This document shows positions 27,288 through 36,232 of a stretch of 64,000 nt of DNA, piece after piece. Position 1 is the first letter of the stretch; the number at the start of each line of letters is the position of its first letter. The notes beneath the pieces were generated by a model, which saw nothing but the letters and a program-made list of their open reading frames with translations, ran no database searches and was not told the DNA's origin. The position numbers and the translations under genes are program-made. Location of the stretch: the NCBI GenBank assembly GCA_016719405.1, contig JADJZE010000001.1, positions 62,001 through 126,000 on the forward strand, read 5' to 3'. The DNA is from Candidatus Aalborgicola lynettensis. Its GTDB lineage: Bacteria; Pseudomonadota; Gammaproteobacteria; Burkholderiales; Burkholderiaceae_C.

Positions 27288-27375
27288 GGGGTGGATTGTG
27301 ACCGCAGCTTGTCCGATATGCTGTGTTGCCACAGCACCCGGGCGCACACCCAGCGCCGATACAAGGAGAACGCCC

Positions 27376-28449
27376 ATGGAATGGCAGCAAATACTTGACA
27401 CCTTCGCGCGCATGCCCAGCGCAGATCAGCAAGCCTGGCTGCGCGGTGCTGCCACTTTGCTGGCATTGGTGTTGGGGCTTTTCTGGCTGAAAGCCGTTAC
27501 TTCAAACCCAGCGCGCGTGGGCAGTTGGCTGGCGGTGCGGCTGGCCTCCATCGTGGCGGCGCTGTTGGCACTGGCGGCAGTGGTGTTGCCCGCGCGGGCC
27601 GTCGGTGGCCCGGCGGCGCTGGGCGTGTTCATCGTGGCGCTGTACACGGTGGCACCGCTGCTGTGGTTTGGCAGCCATGTGCTGGTGGGGCGGCGGGTTC
27701 GCCCTGCACTCACGCGGGGCGAGTGCCTGGTGCTGGCGGTGACCGGCCTGGCGATTCTGGCCATCCCCGGCACCGCTTTTTTTGCGGCCCAGGGGCCTTT
27801 GCATGCCGCCGCGCGCGACATGGCCGAGCGCCGCGAGTTGCCCGCCGACAACCCGCCCCTGGAGCACACCGTGCAGCCCGTGCAGCGCTACAACCTGGCG
27901 GGTGTGGGGCCCATCTTCACCCAGACACTGCTGGGTGCGCCCGATACGCGGCTGGTCCGCGTGGAGCAGCGCCAAGGCGCGCAGTGGCCCACGGAGCGCA
28001 ACGTCGCACACCCCGCGTACTGCACCAACGGCAATGACGTGCACCTGATGTGGTCCGCCCAGGAGGCGCCGCCTTACCTGCGCCTGACCTGGGCGCAATC
28101 CAATGGCGCCGTGGTGCACGCCGAATTCACGCCCCACATGGCTTTGGATGCCGCGCCACCGCCAGCGGAGTTCACCATTGGCTTTCGCCCTGACGGGGTG
28201 GACCCCATCGCCCCCATCCCGCGCGCGCGGGCCTACCTGGTGCTGACGCAGCCAGGGCGGGAGCCCCACACCCAGATGCTGGGCAGCCCAACAGAAGCGG
28301 GCGAGGTGCGCAGCACCGACTGTGTGATGACCGGCTTTACGCGCTGGAAACCCGGCCCCGATTGGCAGGTGCAGGCCATTGGTTTGACGTTTCAGTTGCC
28401 CGCCGGCGGCGCCGCGCTGCGCAGCCTGATCGAGAGGCCTGTGCCGTAA
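27376..28449 (+). CDS. Unrecognised membrane protein with soluble C-terminal domain
   Basis: A protein of 357 residues. Four hydrophobic segments (about 22-42, 55-75, 80-102 and 112-135) are followed by a periplasmic-looking soluble domain of about 220 residues rich in Pro and Trp (YNLAGVGPIFTQTLLGAPDT and YLRLTWAQSNGAVVHAEFTP). The start ATG 27376 has AAGGAG eight bases upstream. I do not recognise the family. The soluble part looks beta-rich, and two Cys (VAHPAYCTNG and STDCVMTGF) could form a disulfide. Confidence 0.6.
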   Translation: MEWQQILDTFARMPSADQQAWLRGAATLLALVLGLFWLKAVTSNPARVGSWLAVRLASIVAALLALAAVVLPARAVGGPAALGVFIVALYTVAPLLWFGSHVLVGRRVRPALTRGECLVLAVTGLAILAIPGTAFFAAQGPLHAAARDMAERRELPADNPPLEHTVQPVQRYNLAGVGPIFTQTLLGAPDTRLVRVEQRQGAQWPTERNVAHPAYCTNGNDVHLMWSAQEAPPYLRLTWAQSNGAVVHAEFTPHMALDAAPPPAEFTIGFRPDGVDPIAPIPRARAYLVLTQPGREPHTQMLGSPTEAGEVRSTDCVMTGFTRWKPGPDWQVQAIGLTFQLPAGGAALRSLIERPVP

Positions 28450-28458
28450 ATTTTGTGT

Positions 28459-28518
28459 GCCAAATAGGCCTTTTGCGCCCGTAGAATGTGCGCTAGCAGC
28501 TACTAAAAATGTAGCAAA
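28459..28518 (+). repeat. Dispersed repeat, copy 4
   Basis: GCCAAATAGGCCTTTTGCGC, then CCGTAGAATG, then TGCGCTAGCAGCTACTAAAA, then ATGTAGCAAA. Here GCTAC-TAAAAAT-GTAGC forms a perfect 5-bp stem. It fills most of the gap between the membrane-protein gene and the MFS gene. Confidence 0.85.
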
Positions 28519-28557
28519 TACACCCCTTTAACCCCACCAACTGCGGCCTCACTTCCC

Positions 28558-29790
28558 ATGCGCGCCCCTGACCGACCGACCCCTGCCCAGCTGGTATTGC
28601 TGGCCTCTTTGTACTGCGCGCAGGGCCTTCCTTCTGGCCTGGTGGCCCATGCCATGCCGGTGCTGCTGCGCCAGCATGGGGTGGACCTGGCGTGGATCGG
28701 GCTGCTCAAACTCCTGGCCTTGCCCTGGTTGCTCAAGGTGCTGTGGGCGCCGTGGATAGACCGCATTTCCTCCAGCCGCTTGGGGCACCACCGGGGCTGG
28801 GTACTGCCGCTGCAAAGCGGGGTGGTGGGGTGCCTGGCCGTGCTGGCGCTGATGGACCCGCAGGCCCTTTTTGGCTCTGCCCTATGGATGTTGCTGGGCA
28901 CCTTGTTGCTGATTAACTTGGCTGCGGCCACGCAGGATGTGGCCACCGACGGTTTGGCCGTGCGCCTGCTGCCCGAGCGTTGGCGCGGGCTGGGCAACAG
29001 CCTGCAGGTGGGTGGCTACAAGCTGGGCATGCTGGCCAGTGGCAGCGGCCTGTTATTGGTGGTGGGTTCATTGGGCTGGAATGTGTCTTTGGGCTTGCTG
29101 GCCGCAGGCTTGCTGGTGCTCACCCTGCCGATTGCGTGGTTTCCCGAGAAGCGCGTGCTGCCCCACAACGCGGCGCAGGCGGAGCCCGCAGGCGCAGGCC
29201 TGCTGCTGCGCCATTACAAGGGCTTGCTCATGCAGCCCGGCATGACCGCCTGGCTGGTGGTGGTGTTGACCTTCAAGCTGGGCGATGCCTTGGGTTCGCC
29301 CATGATCAAGCCGATGTTGGTGGACCAGGGCTGGGACACTGCGGCGCTGGGGCAACTGACCCTGGTTAGCAGCCTGGCGGGCATTGGTGGTGCGCTGTTG
29401 GGCGGCATGTTGTACGCCCGCTGGGGTGCCATGCGCTCGCTGCTGGTGTTTGGTGTGGCGCAGGCGGCGGGCCTGGCGGCCATGGCGGTGCTGGTAGGGC
29501 GGGGCAGTGAAGTCGGCCTGGTCTATGCCGTGGCTTTGTTTGAGCAGGTGGCCGACGGCATGTCGACCGTCGCCCTGTTCGCGGTGATGATGGGCCGCTG
29601 CCGCCCCGAGCACGAGGGTGCCGACTTTACCCTGCAGGCCAGCGCCCAACTGCTGCTGTCAGGCCTGGTGGGCGCCAGCAGTGGGCTGCTGGCCAAAACC
29701 GTGGGGTATGGTGGTTTGTTTATGGGTGCTGCGCTGCTGGGCCTGGCGATGCTGGTGTGGGTGCCGCGCTACTTTGCGCGCTACCGTTAG
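28558..29790 (+). CDS. MFS permease, AmpG/RhtX-like
   Basis: A protein of 410 residues with about 12 membrane spans. The start LVLLASLYCAQGLPSGLVAH and WLLKVLWAPWIDRISSSRLG with a following RGWVLP resemble the AmpG (muropeptide) and RhtX/FptX (siderophore) branch of the major facilitator superfamily. The loop AAATQDVATDGLAVRLL also fits. The substrate cannot be decided: there are no siderophore or murein genes alongside. ATG 28558 follows the repeat at 28459-28518. Confidence 0.7.
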   Translation: MRAPDRPTPAQLVLLASLYCAQGLPSGLVAHAMPVLLRQHGVDLAWIGLLKLLALPWLLKVLWAPWIDRISSSRLGHHRGWVLPLQSGVVGCLAVLALMDPQALFGSALWMLLGTLLLINLAAATQDVATDGLAVRLLPERWRGLGNSLQVGGYKLGMLASGSGLLLVVGSLGWNVSLGLLAAGLLVLTLPIAWFPEKRVLPHNAAQAEPAGAGLLLRHYKGLLMQPGMTAWLVVVLTFKLGDALGSPMIKPMLVDQGWDTAALGQLTLVSSLAGIGGALLGGMLYARWGAMRSLLVFGVAQAAGLAAMAVLVGRGSEVGLVYAVALFEQVADGMSTVALFAVMMGRCRPEHEGADFTLQASAQLLLSGLVGASSGLLAKTVGYGGLFMGAALLGLAMLVWVPRYFARYR

Positions 29791-29816
29791 AAGTTGGAGC
29801 GGCTTGTTAGGCTTAA

Positions 29817-29878
29817 CTTTGTGTACCGCCGACGCCAAGCACGTGAAGCGTGCGCGAAAAGCCTAAAAGCGTAGCAAA
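29817..29878 (+). repeat. Dispersed repeat, divergent copy 5
   Basis: Only the 3' half is clear: GCGTGCGCGAAAAGCCTAAA then AGCGTAGCAAA, matching copy 6. It ends one base before the hepT stop (29880-29882 on the minus strand). Confidence 0.55.
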
Positions 29879-29879
29879 C

Positions 29880-30233
29880 CTAGACCAACGCTGCGACCTG
29901 CACCTTGAGTGCTGGCAAATCGTTTCGGATGGTTTGCCAGACTATTGCCAAGTCCACGTTGAAGTAGCCGTGTGCCAGTGCGTTGCGCATTTCGTAGGCG
30001 AAACCCCAAGGCACTGTTGCATGTTGTGCGGTAAAGCTGGGGTGATTTTTGGCAACGTTGTTGCACGCCTCGCCGATCACTTCTAGGTTGCGAATGACTG
30101 CATCTTGAGTTTTGCGATCTGCAATGAACCCGGCTAGGTCAGAACCTGCCGTGTAAGCCTGAATGTTGTCGATGGCCTCCAGTAGTATGTGCCGCAAGTA
30201 GTCGGCAATGCGCAGCGGGTCTGCACGGCTCAT
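29880..30233 (-). CDS. hepT: HepT-type toxin ribonuclease of an MntA/HepT module
   Basis: A protein of 117 residues, all-helical HEPN fold (formerly DUF86). The diagnostic RX4HXY motif is exact: Arg-Asn-Ala-Leu-Ala-His-Gly-Tyr (RNALAHGY) near residues 84-91. In characterised systems Arg and His make the RNase site and the Tyr is AMPylated by MntA. The N-terminus (DYLRHILLEAIDNIQAY) and AVIRNLEVIGEACNN are typical. Its start overlaps the antitoxin stop by 4 bp (ATGA), so the two are coupled. Confidence 0.85.
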   Translation of the reverse strand: MSRADPLRIADYLRHILLEAIDNIQAYTAGSDLAGFIADRKTQDAVIRNLEVIGEACNNVAKNHPSFTAQHATVPWGFAYEMRNALAHGYFNVDLAIVWQTIRNDLPALKVQVAALV

Positions 30234-30520
30234 ACGGCCACGGCCTCGCGCAACACCTGTTCGCGGAAACTGGGCGGCAGACCATTGGGGGTGAGTACAT
30301 CCACATTCATGCCCAAAAGCTGCTTTAGTTCAAAACGGATGGCACCAATGTCCATCAGCGTGGTTTGCGCAGTGGGTTCTACCAGTAGGTCCAGATCACT
30401 GTCAGCAGTGTCGTCGCCATGCAGCGCTGAGACAAACACCCGTACACCGCTCACACGATGGCGCAACGCAATCTCACGGATTTGCGTGCGGTGCAGCGAA
30501 AGGGCTTCTGAGGGGCGCAT
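30230..30520 (-). CDS. mntA: MntA-type nucleotidyltransferase antitoxin
   Basis: A protein of 96 residues of the minimal nucleotidyltransferase fold that should AMPylate the neighbouring HepT. The active-site strand reads VFVSALHGDDTADSDLDLLV: the two metal-binding aspartates (SDLDLL) are kept, but the usual Gly-Ser is Val-Ser. The start ATG 30520 (MRPSEALSLHRTQIREIALR) is preferred to a longer frame from 30628, which would run through the repeat. No clear ribosome site. Gene order antitoxin-toxin. Confidence 0.8.
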   Translation of the reverse strand: MRPSEALSLHRTQIREIALRHRVSGVRVFVSALHGDDTADSDLDLLVEPTAQTTLMDIGAIRFELKQLLGMNVDVLTPNGLPPSFREQVLREAVAV

Positions 30521-30553
30521 GGGGCCGAGTTTACCGGAGCAATGGATTTGTGT

Positions 30554-30613
30554 GTCAAATCGGCCTCTAGCCCTCGTATAGCGTGCGCGAGTAGCTACTA
30601 AAAGCGTAGCAAA
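30554..30613 (+). repeat. Dispersed repeat, copy 6
   Basis: GTCAAATCGGCCTCTAGCCC, then TCGTATAGCG, then TGCGCGAGTAGCTACTAAAA, then GCGTAGCAAA. It ends one base before the stop of the GIY-YIG gene (30615-30617, minus strand). Confidence 0.85.
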
Positions 30614-30614
30614 A

Positions 30615-31481
30615 CTAGCTAGCCACACCCACCACCTGCCGCTTCACCTCATCCAGCGTCTTGCCGTTGTCTGCCTTCCATTCGATCCAGCCGTTGGCTG
30701 AGCGGCCCATCACCGCCATGGCGGCCATGCTGGGGCTGGTGAACAGGTGGTCGCGGGTGAAAACCAGCAGGCCACCTTGCGCGGCAAGGATGCCGTCTAG
30801 CACCAACTGGTTGCGCAGCCGCTCGTTGGATGTGCCCTGGATGGACGCGACGATCTCGGCGCGGCCCTTGGTGCCCTTGTGCACCACAAAACCCTCAGAG
30901 GTGTATTCGCCCACGCCATCCGCGCCAGAACCCTTGCAATAGAACAATTCCTTCTCGCCCTTTGCGGTGGGCGCATTGGTCAACGGCTCGAAGATGGGCT
31001 GGCCCAACGTTGCCAGCAGGGTGGCGGAAGTTTCGTGTATTTCGTGGCAGTCCGCCTCCAGCGGCGCAGGGGTGTGGGGCCGTGCGCCGGTGTTGCCGTT
31101 TTCCAGGCTGTAGCGCCCGGCCTTGGTGGCTTCTGCAATGGCAAACCACTCCAGAAAAAGCGCGTGCGTCTGCGTCATGCTGTTGGTGAGCGAGATGACC
31201 ACCATCGCCCGGTTCCAAAAGTCTTTGCCTTGGTTGTGCTGCACCAGCCGGGTGCCGACGTTGCCAGACTGGCCAATGTAGGCGCGTGGCAAGCCAGCCT
31301 CCGATAATTCGCCCATCAAAAAGTACACGCCCACCTGCTGCGCCTCGGGCATCTTGAGGAAGTCTGCCAACTGGCTGCGCGGCACTTCGATCACCCGAAC
31401 AATGCGCGTGGTGATTTCGGCAACGCGCATGCCGCGCGGGTCACCGGCGGGGAGGTAGATTTGGATGGTTTGGGGGCGCAT
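30615..31481 (-). CDS. GIY-YIG nuclease domain protein with DUF4357
   Basis: A protein of 288 residues. A GIY-YIG-type fold is at about 45-130: VGVYFLMGELSEAGLPRAYI then GQSGNVGTRL, with later acidic and aromatic residues. The C-terminal 70 residues (MGRSANGWIEWKADNGKTLD) match DUF4357, which is often fused to GIY-YIG or methyltransferase domains. The function is unproven; such proteins occur in accessory islands. ATG 31481 starts MRPQTIQIYLPAGDPRG. The repeat at 30554 begins right after its stop. Confidence 0.75.
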   Translation of the reverse strand: MRPQTIQIYLPAGDPRGMRVAEITTRIVRVIEVPRSQLADFLKMPEAQQVGVYFLMGELSEAGLPRAYIGQSGNVGTRLVQHNQGKDFWNRAMVVISLTNSMTQTHALFLEWFAIAEATKAGRYSLENGNTGARPHTPAPLEADCHEIHETSATLLATLGQPIFEPLTNAPTAKGEKELFYCKGSGADGVGEYTSEGFVVHKGTKGRAEIVASIQGTSNERLRNQLVLDGILAAQGGLLVFTRDHLFTSPSMAAMAVMGRSANGWIEWKADNGKTLDEVKRQVVGVAS

Positions 31482-31499
31482 AGTCTGCTTATTACGGTT

Positions 31500-32147
31500 C
31501 TATTTTTCTACAGTGAGCAAAACGGGCATATGGTCGCTTACGCCGAGCCATTGTTTGCAGTCACCTACTTCAAGGTTAGAGCGTTGAAGTAAGTCGTCAG
31601 AGGTGAAAACGTAGTCATGTGGTACGCCTTTCCGTTGCGCTGCAAAAGAAAGTCGGGTGCTCTCTGTCCGCGGCTCGCTGGTTGTCGGTGGTACACGCTG
31701 CAGCCATCGCGCCTATCTTCGACAACATCGAATGGTTCCACCAGCGATCCGGCTTGTCCAGATGCGATTGCTATTGAGTCTCCAAGCAAATGGTCTTGTC
31801 CCTGGCGTGCGATGAATTGCAGGTATTTCAGTTGGCCGGGTACGGAAGCCTGGGCGATCTGCCTTGTCCAAGCTGCTAATTCGTCGTTCAGGATAAGAGT
31901 TTGGTCAGCAGTTGTCCGTGCTGGGCTGCGTTGGTGTGCCTGATGGGGAGGTTCTAAACTGCTCGCACAGTGTTGCCGTTCTTTGATGCCGCCTTGTGTT
32001 TCGAGTTCCGGTCCAAGTCGCCCAGTCTTTAAAGGCGGTGTAGATGGGGGGATCTCGCTCCGCACAACGTAAACATCGCGTTTAGGCGTCCAGTTCTTCG
32101 GTCTTCTTGCGAAGCGCCCCATTGCAATTCCAAGTGACGATTTTCAT
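31500..32147 (-). pseudogene. Endonuclease/exonuclease/phosphatase family gene, shattered by many indels
   Basis: ATG 32147 opens MKIVTWNCNGALRKKTEELD, the classical EEP start, and hits a stop four codons later. The other end reads DYVFTSDDLLQRSNLEVG and WLGVSDHMPVLL with the family SDHMP motif and stops at 31500. Between them the frame changes repeatedly. Adding single bases near 31776, 31758 and 31730 restores GDFNSNRIWDKPDRWWNH, the family's catalytic Asp/Asn block, and five additions near 32050-32087 would restore a DVYVVQECEDP-like glutamate motif. Only deletions are needed, no substitutions, so sequencing error is more likely than decay. Intact, it would be an Mg-dependent phosphoesterase of about 220 residues. 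Confidence 0.7.
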
Positions 32148-32172
32148 GAGGGCTTCACAAAGATGTTGAGGT

Positions 32173-34028
32173 CTACTTCCCCCAACTATCCTTCAACCCC
32201 ACCGCCAAGTTAAACACCGGCTTGGACCCCGTCACGTGATCCACCCGATCCGCCACAAAGTACCCAATCCGCTCAAACTGAAACTTCTGGTCCGGCGCCG
32301 CATTGGCCAATGACGGCTCCACAATCGCGGTCACTACCTTCAAGCTGTTCGGGTTCAGGCTCTCGATAAAGTCTTTGCCACCCGCATCCGGTTGCGCATC
32401 CAAAAACAGGCGGTCGTACATGCGCACTTCGGCTTGCACGCCGTCGGCCACGCCCACCCAGGTGATGACGCCACTGGTCTTGATGCTGCTTGAGCCGGGG
32501 GTGCCGCTTTTGGTGTCGGGGAACACGGTGGCGTGCACTTCGGTTACACCGCCTTGGGCGTCTTTCGCGCAGCCGGTGCATTCGATGATGTAGCCACCCT
32601 TCAGGCGCACTTTGGCACCGGGGGTTAAGCGTTTGTAGCCTTTGGGTGGCACTTCTTCAAAGTCTTCGCGCTCAATCCACACTTCTTTGCCAATGCTGAA
32701 CTTCGCGCACGGCGGGTTCAGGCTGGCCCTCTTGCGCGTGGGGCAGGGCGGGTTGGGTGCAGGGCTCCAAATGGCCCGCGCCAAAGGCTTCGTCCCAATT
32801 GGTCAGAATGAGTTTGACCGGGTTCAGCACGGCCATGCCGCGGTGGGCTTTGGTCTCCAGGTCTTCGCGCAGGCAGCCTTCCAGGGTGCTGTAGTCGATC
32901 CAGCTGTCGCTCTTGGTCACGCCTATGCGCTCGGCAAACATTTGCAGGCTGGCAGGGGTGTAGCCACGGCGGCGCAGGCCGACGATGGTTGGCATGCGCG
33001 GGTCGTCCCAGCCGCTCACTTTGTGGTCGTACACCAGTTGCGCGAGCTTGCGTTTGCTGGTGATCACATAGGTGAGGTTCAGGCGCGCAAACTCGTACTG
33101 TTTAGGCGCGGGGGCGGCCAGCAGGCCACCTTCAATCAAACGGTCCATCAGCCAGTCGTAAAACGGGCGTTGGTCTTCAAACTCCAGCGTGCAAATGCTG
33201 TGGGTAATTTGCTCCAGCGCGTCTTCAATGGGGTGGGCAAAGGTGTACATGGGGTAGATGCACCATTTGTCGCCCGTGTTGTGGTGGGTGGCGCGGCGGA
33301 TGCGGTAGATGGCCGGGTCGCGCATGTTGATGTTGGGGCTGGCCATGTCGATTTTGGCGCGCAGCACCATGGCGCCGTCTTCGTGTTTGCCGTCGCGCAT
33401 TTCGCGGAAGATGCGCAGGTTCTCCTCGGGCGTGCGGCTGCGGTAGGGGCTATCGATACCGGGCTTGCCAAAGTCGCCCCGGTTGGCGCGCATTTGTTCG
33501 GGCGTTTGTTCGTCCACATAGGCGTGGCCCGCTTCGATCAAATGTTCCGCTGCGCGGTACATAAAGTCGAAGTAGTCGCTGGCCTGGTAGGCGGGGGCGC
33601 TGTAGTCGCCCTGGCTGCCGTTCCAGTCAAAGCCCAGCCATTTCACCGCGTCGATGATGCTGTTGACGTATTCGGTGTCTTCCTTCTCGGGGTTGGTGTC
33701 GTCAAAGCGCAGGTGGCACACGCCGCCGTAGTCGCGCGCCAGGCCAAAGTTGATGCAGATGCTTTTGGCGTGGCCCACGTGCAGGTAGCCGTTGGGCTCG
33801 GGCGGAAAGCGGGTGCGGATTTTGGCGGGGTCGCTCTGGCCTGCGGCATGGTGGGCGGCATCGCCGGGGGTGCCAGCCCAGCGGCGGGTGGCGTAGGTGC
33901 CCTGTTCGAGGTCTTTTTCAATAATCTGGCGCAAAAAGTTGCTGGCTTTTGCGCTTTCTGCGGCCGCTGCCGTGCGGGTGGGGGGGGTGTTTGGGGGGCT
34001 GGGAGGGCGTGGTGGAGGGGGTGCTCAT
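32173..34028 (-). CDS. glnS: Glutaminyl-tRNA synthetase, two apparent frameshifts
   Basis: A class I synthetase charging tRNA-Gln, about 617 codons. The N-terminal catalytic part shows NFLRQIIEKDLEQGTY, the HIGH-like motif PPEPNGYLHVGHAKS, LRFDDTNPEKED, and the KMSKS counterpart VITSKRKL. The C-terminal anticodon-binding part reads FSIGKEVWIEREDFEEVPPK and GYIIECTGCAKDAQGGVTEV. The frame breaks near 32703 (one extra base between AVR and KFSIGKEVW). At the start, a run of eight G (33980-33987, plus strand) must be seven to join ATG 34028 (MSTPSTTPSQPPKH) to TAAAESAKASNFLRQ. Without that correction translation would have to start at TTG 33934, losing conserved residues. Confidence 0.88.
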
Positions 34029-34091
34029 GCGCCCGATTCTAGCCACCGCCTACCCGACTTCAGCGCCGGGAGGGCGGTTGGCGCGAACAGA

Positions 34092-35351
34092 TCAGATGGC
34101 GCTGATTTGCAAGTCGGCCCAGATGGGCTGCAGCTGCGCCATCTCCAGCTCGTTAAGGTGTTCGGCCATCAACATGCATTCGCGCTGCAAATCGCGCAGG
34201 CGCAGGCGCAGTTCGCGCCCGGCGAGTGACATTTCAAAGTGGTCCTGCGCCGTCAGCTCGGTGGGGCTCATGCCCCATACACCCAGTGCATTCCAGGCCA
34301 GGCGCAAGCGGGCCAGGCGCTCCAGCGCCAGGCTGACGATGAGCCGGGCATCGGTGCTGAGGCTGGGGGTTTGCTGGGCCTGGGCGGTTTGCTGTGCGTT
34401 GTTCAGCGCGGTGTTGATGTGCTCCAGGGCCACTTCGGGTAGTTCAAAGTGGTGGGGCACTTCTTCTTTGGCGTCGCGTGCCATGTTGAAGATGACGCTG
34501 CTGTAGCGGCTGGGGAATTCACCCGGCACCACGCGCAGGGCAAAACTGGCGCGGGTCAGGGGGGCAGTGCGGTTGCGCGAAATGCCCATGGTGACTTCTA
34601 CTGCCGCCAGCAGCATGCCCAGTGGCGATATGGCCTCGCCCGACAGCCGCGCCGGGTAGCCCGAGCCGCTGAGCCGCTCGTGGTGCTCGCCCACGGCGCG
34701 GCACAGGGTAACGGGGTAGTCGGTGGTGGAGCTCAGCAGCACCTGGGCCATGCGGGGGTGCACCATCATGTGTTTGTGGCCCAGCAGGTCCAGGGGTTTC
34801 TCGGGGTCCAGGTACTGGGGCTGGATGTAGGCTTCGCCAATGTCGTGCAGCAAGCCGCCCAGCATGGCCAGGCGGGTGTCGACCGGCGAGCTTTGGGCCT
34901 GCGCCATGGCGCCAGCCAGTGCCATGGCACGCACGGCGTGGGGCAGGCTGTCGGGGCGGGTGGCCAGGGCGGTGGTGAGCAGCAGTTGGGCTACCGGGTG
35001 CAGTGGAATCTGCTTGAGCTGCTTTTCCAGCACCGCCGCATGGGGGCGCAGGGCGTGGGACAACGCACCTTCTTCGGCCCACAGGGCGGTGAGCTCGTTG
35101 AGCAAGGTAAACGGGGTCACACCGTCTTCGGCCATCAGGCAGGACTCAAGCGGGTTCTTGAGCTTGCGTTCCAGCAGGCGCTGCTGCAATGCGGCCGATA
35201 CCGGCTGGCCCTTGGCCCATAGTTTGAGACCGCGGATGTCCACAATGTCCTGCGAGGCGACGATGGAGTAGGTTTCGCTCGCCTTGATGATGGATTGCAG
35301 CAAATCCGGATTGGTGTGTGCGCCACTCGGGGCGAAGTTGATTGATGTCAT
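34092..35351 (-). CDS. HD-GYP/HDOD-like signalling domain protein
   Basis: A protein of 419 residues. A divergent HD-GYP phosphodiesterase core is at about 140-270: GGLLHDIGEAYI with His169-Asp170, GHKHMMVHPRMA at 191-202, and HHERLSGSGYPARL at 223-236 carrying the GYP signature. HD-GYP enzymes hydrolyse cyclic di-GMP. The N-terminal third is unassigned, and the C-terminal third (LIVSLALERLARLRLAWNAL, MSLAGRELRLRLRDLQRE) is helical, probably coiled coil. Metal ligands seem mostly kept, so activity is plausible. Monocistronic. Confidence 0.75.
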   Translation of the reverse strand: MTSINFAPSGAHTNPDLLQSIIKASETYSIVASQDIVDIRGLKLWAKGQPVSAALQQRLLERKLKNPLESCLMAEDGVTPFTLLNELTALWAEEGALSHALRPHAAVLEKQLKQIPLHPVAQLLLTTALATRPDSLPHAVRAMALAGAMAQAQSSPVDTRLAMLGGLLHDIGEAYIQPQYLDPEKPLDLLGHKHMMVHPRMAQVLLSSTTDYPVTLCRAVGEHHERLSGSGYPARLSGEAISPLGMLLAAVEVTMGISRNRTAPLTRASFALRVVPGEFPSRYSSVIFNMARDAKEEVPHHFELPEVALEHINTALNNAQQTAQAQQTPSLSTDARLIVSLALERLARLRLAWNALGVWGMSPTELTAQDHFEMSLAGRELRLRLRDLQRECMLMAEHLNELEMAQLQPIWADLQISAI

Positions 35352-35457
35352 GTGTCCAACGTTCCGTCGTTAAGTTTGTGCAGTGCGGATAACCAGTTAG
35401 AACACATTTTGATGGCAGCCACATGACTGCGCCATCCGGGGGAAACCCTACACGCGC

Positions 35458-36048
35458 CTACTCCAGCAGGGTGGCGGCAAAGGTGTTGATGGCCTCCACG
35501 TCCGGTGGCACGGCGGTGTACTTGAGGTTTTCGCGCGTCAAAATGCCGCGTATGCCGCGGTCAATCGCTTTGGCCTGTTCTTCATCCTGAAAACGGCCGG
35601 TGTGCACGTATTTGCGGTCGCCGCGCTCCACAAACACGTTCACGTTGTTGTGCTGTTTGTACCACTCCAGAATTTGCTTGCGCGTTTTGGCAATGTCGCA
35701 AATGTTGTCTTCGTAATGTTCGTTGTAGTACAGCACCTGGGGTAGCGAACACTCGGTCAGCAGAAACTGAATTTGCCCGTCCAGCAGCTCCAGCATTTCA
35801 AACTGGCGCTGGGCAATGAAATACTGGTTTTTGAGCACCTCAAAGTTTTGTTGCCACACCAGGGATTTTGCGTAGTCCGGAATCACCTCCACCGTTTTGT
35901 TGTGCAGCTTGAGAAACAGGATGATGGCCGACGTCACCAGCGATTTGTCACAACCCGGCCCGCCAATGACGTTGATCACCCGGGTGGGGTACAGCCGCAT
36001 TTTGTTTTCTGGCAGGTGGTTGGCCACGGAGGTGTACTGAATCGACAT
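35458..36048 (-). CDS. P-loop ATPase, NadR/AAA_28-like
   Basis: A protein of 196 residues. Walker A reads GGPGCDKS at 29-36: an Asp stands where Gly is usual, but the Lys-Ser pair is kept. Other stretches (VIPDYAKSLVWQQN, QFLLTECSLPQVLYYN, KQHNNVNVFVERGDRKYVHT) resemble AAA_28/NadR-type kinases, also seen in T4-like phages. ATG 36048 (MSIQYTSVANHLPE) is used; MRLYPTRV 17 codons on is an alternative. The role is unknown; a phage-derived origin is possible. Confidence 0.6.
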   Translation of the reverse strand: MSIQYTSVANHLPENKMRLYPTRVINVIGGPGCDKSLVTSAIILFLKLHNKTVEVIPDYAKSLVWQQNFEVLKNQYFIAQRQFEMLELLDGQIQFLLTECSLPQVLYYNEHYEDNICDIAKTRKQILEWYKQHNNVNVFVERGDRKYVHTGRFQDEEQAKAIDRGIRGILTRENLKYTAVPPDVEAINTFAATLLE

Positions 36049-36232
36049 GCGGTGCGCCCTATGAAATGCGAGGTACTTGCATCGTAGTGGGGCGCGGGGG
36101 GCATTGCAAGTTGATTCAAAAATCGGCGCTGCACGCCGCCCTGGCAGGCTTCTTTCGTCTATTTGGCTGGCGTTCATCAGGGCTTTACATGCCCGTAACC
36201 TGTGCGCTACCGGGGCTTCCTAGAATCAGGCT

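Noticed and set aside
29817..30613. MntA/HepT pair as a composite element flanked by direct repeats
   Set aside because: The flanking repeats are better explained by their general position after stop codons; the same placement occurs at 39685 and 60631 without any mobile cargo.
31565..32122. A 185-codon minus-strand frame as an independent protein
   Set aside because: It is a patchwork frame of the damaged EEP-family gene; its reading matches that family only in part and returns to frame after three deletions.
33980..33987. Run of eight G at the start of glnS as a phase-variation switch
   Set aside because: Switching off an essential synthetase is implausible, and other homopolymer indels in the window point to consensus errors.
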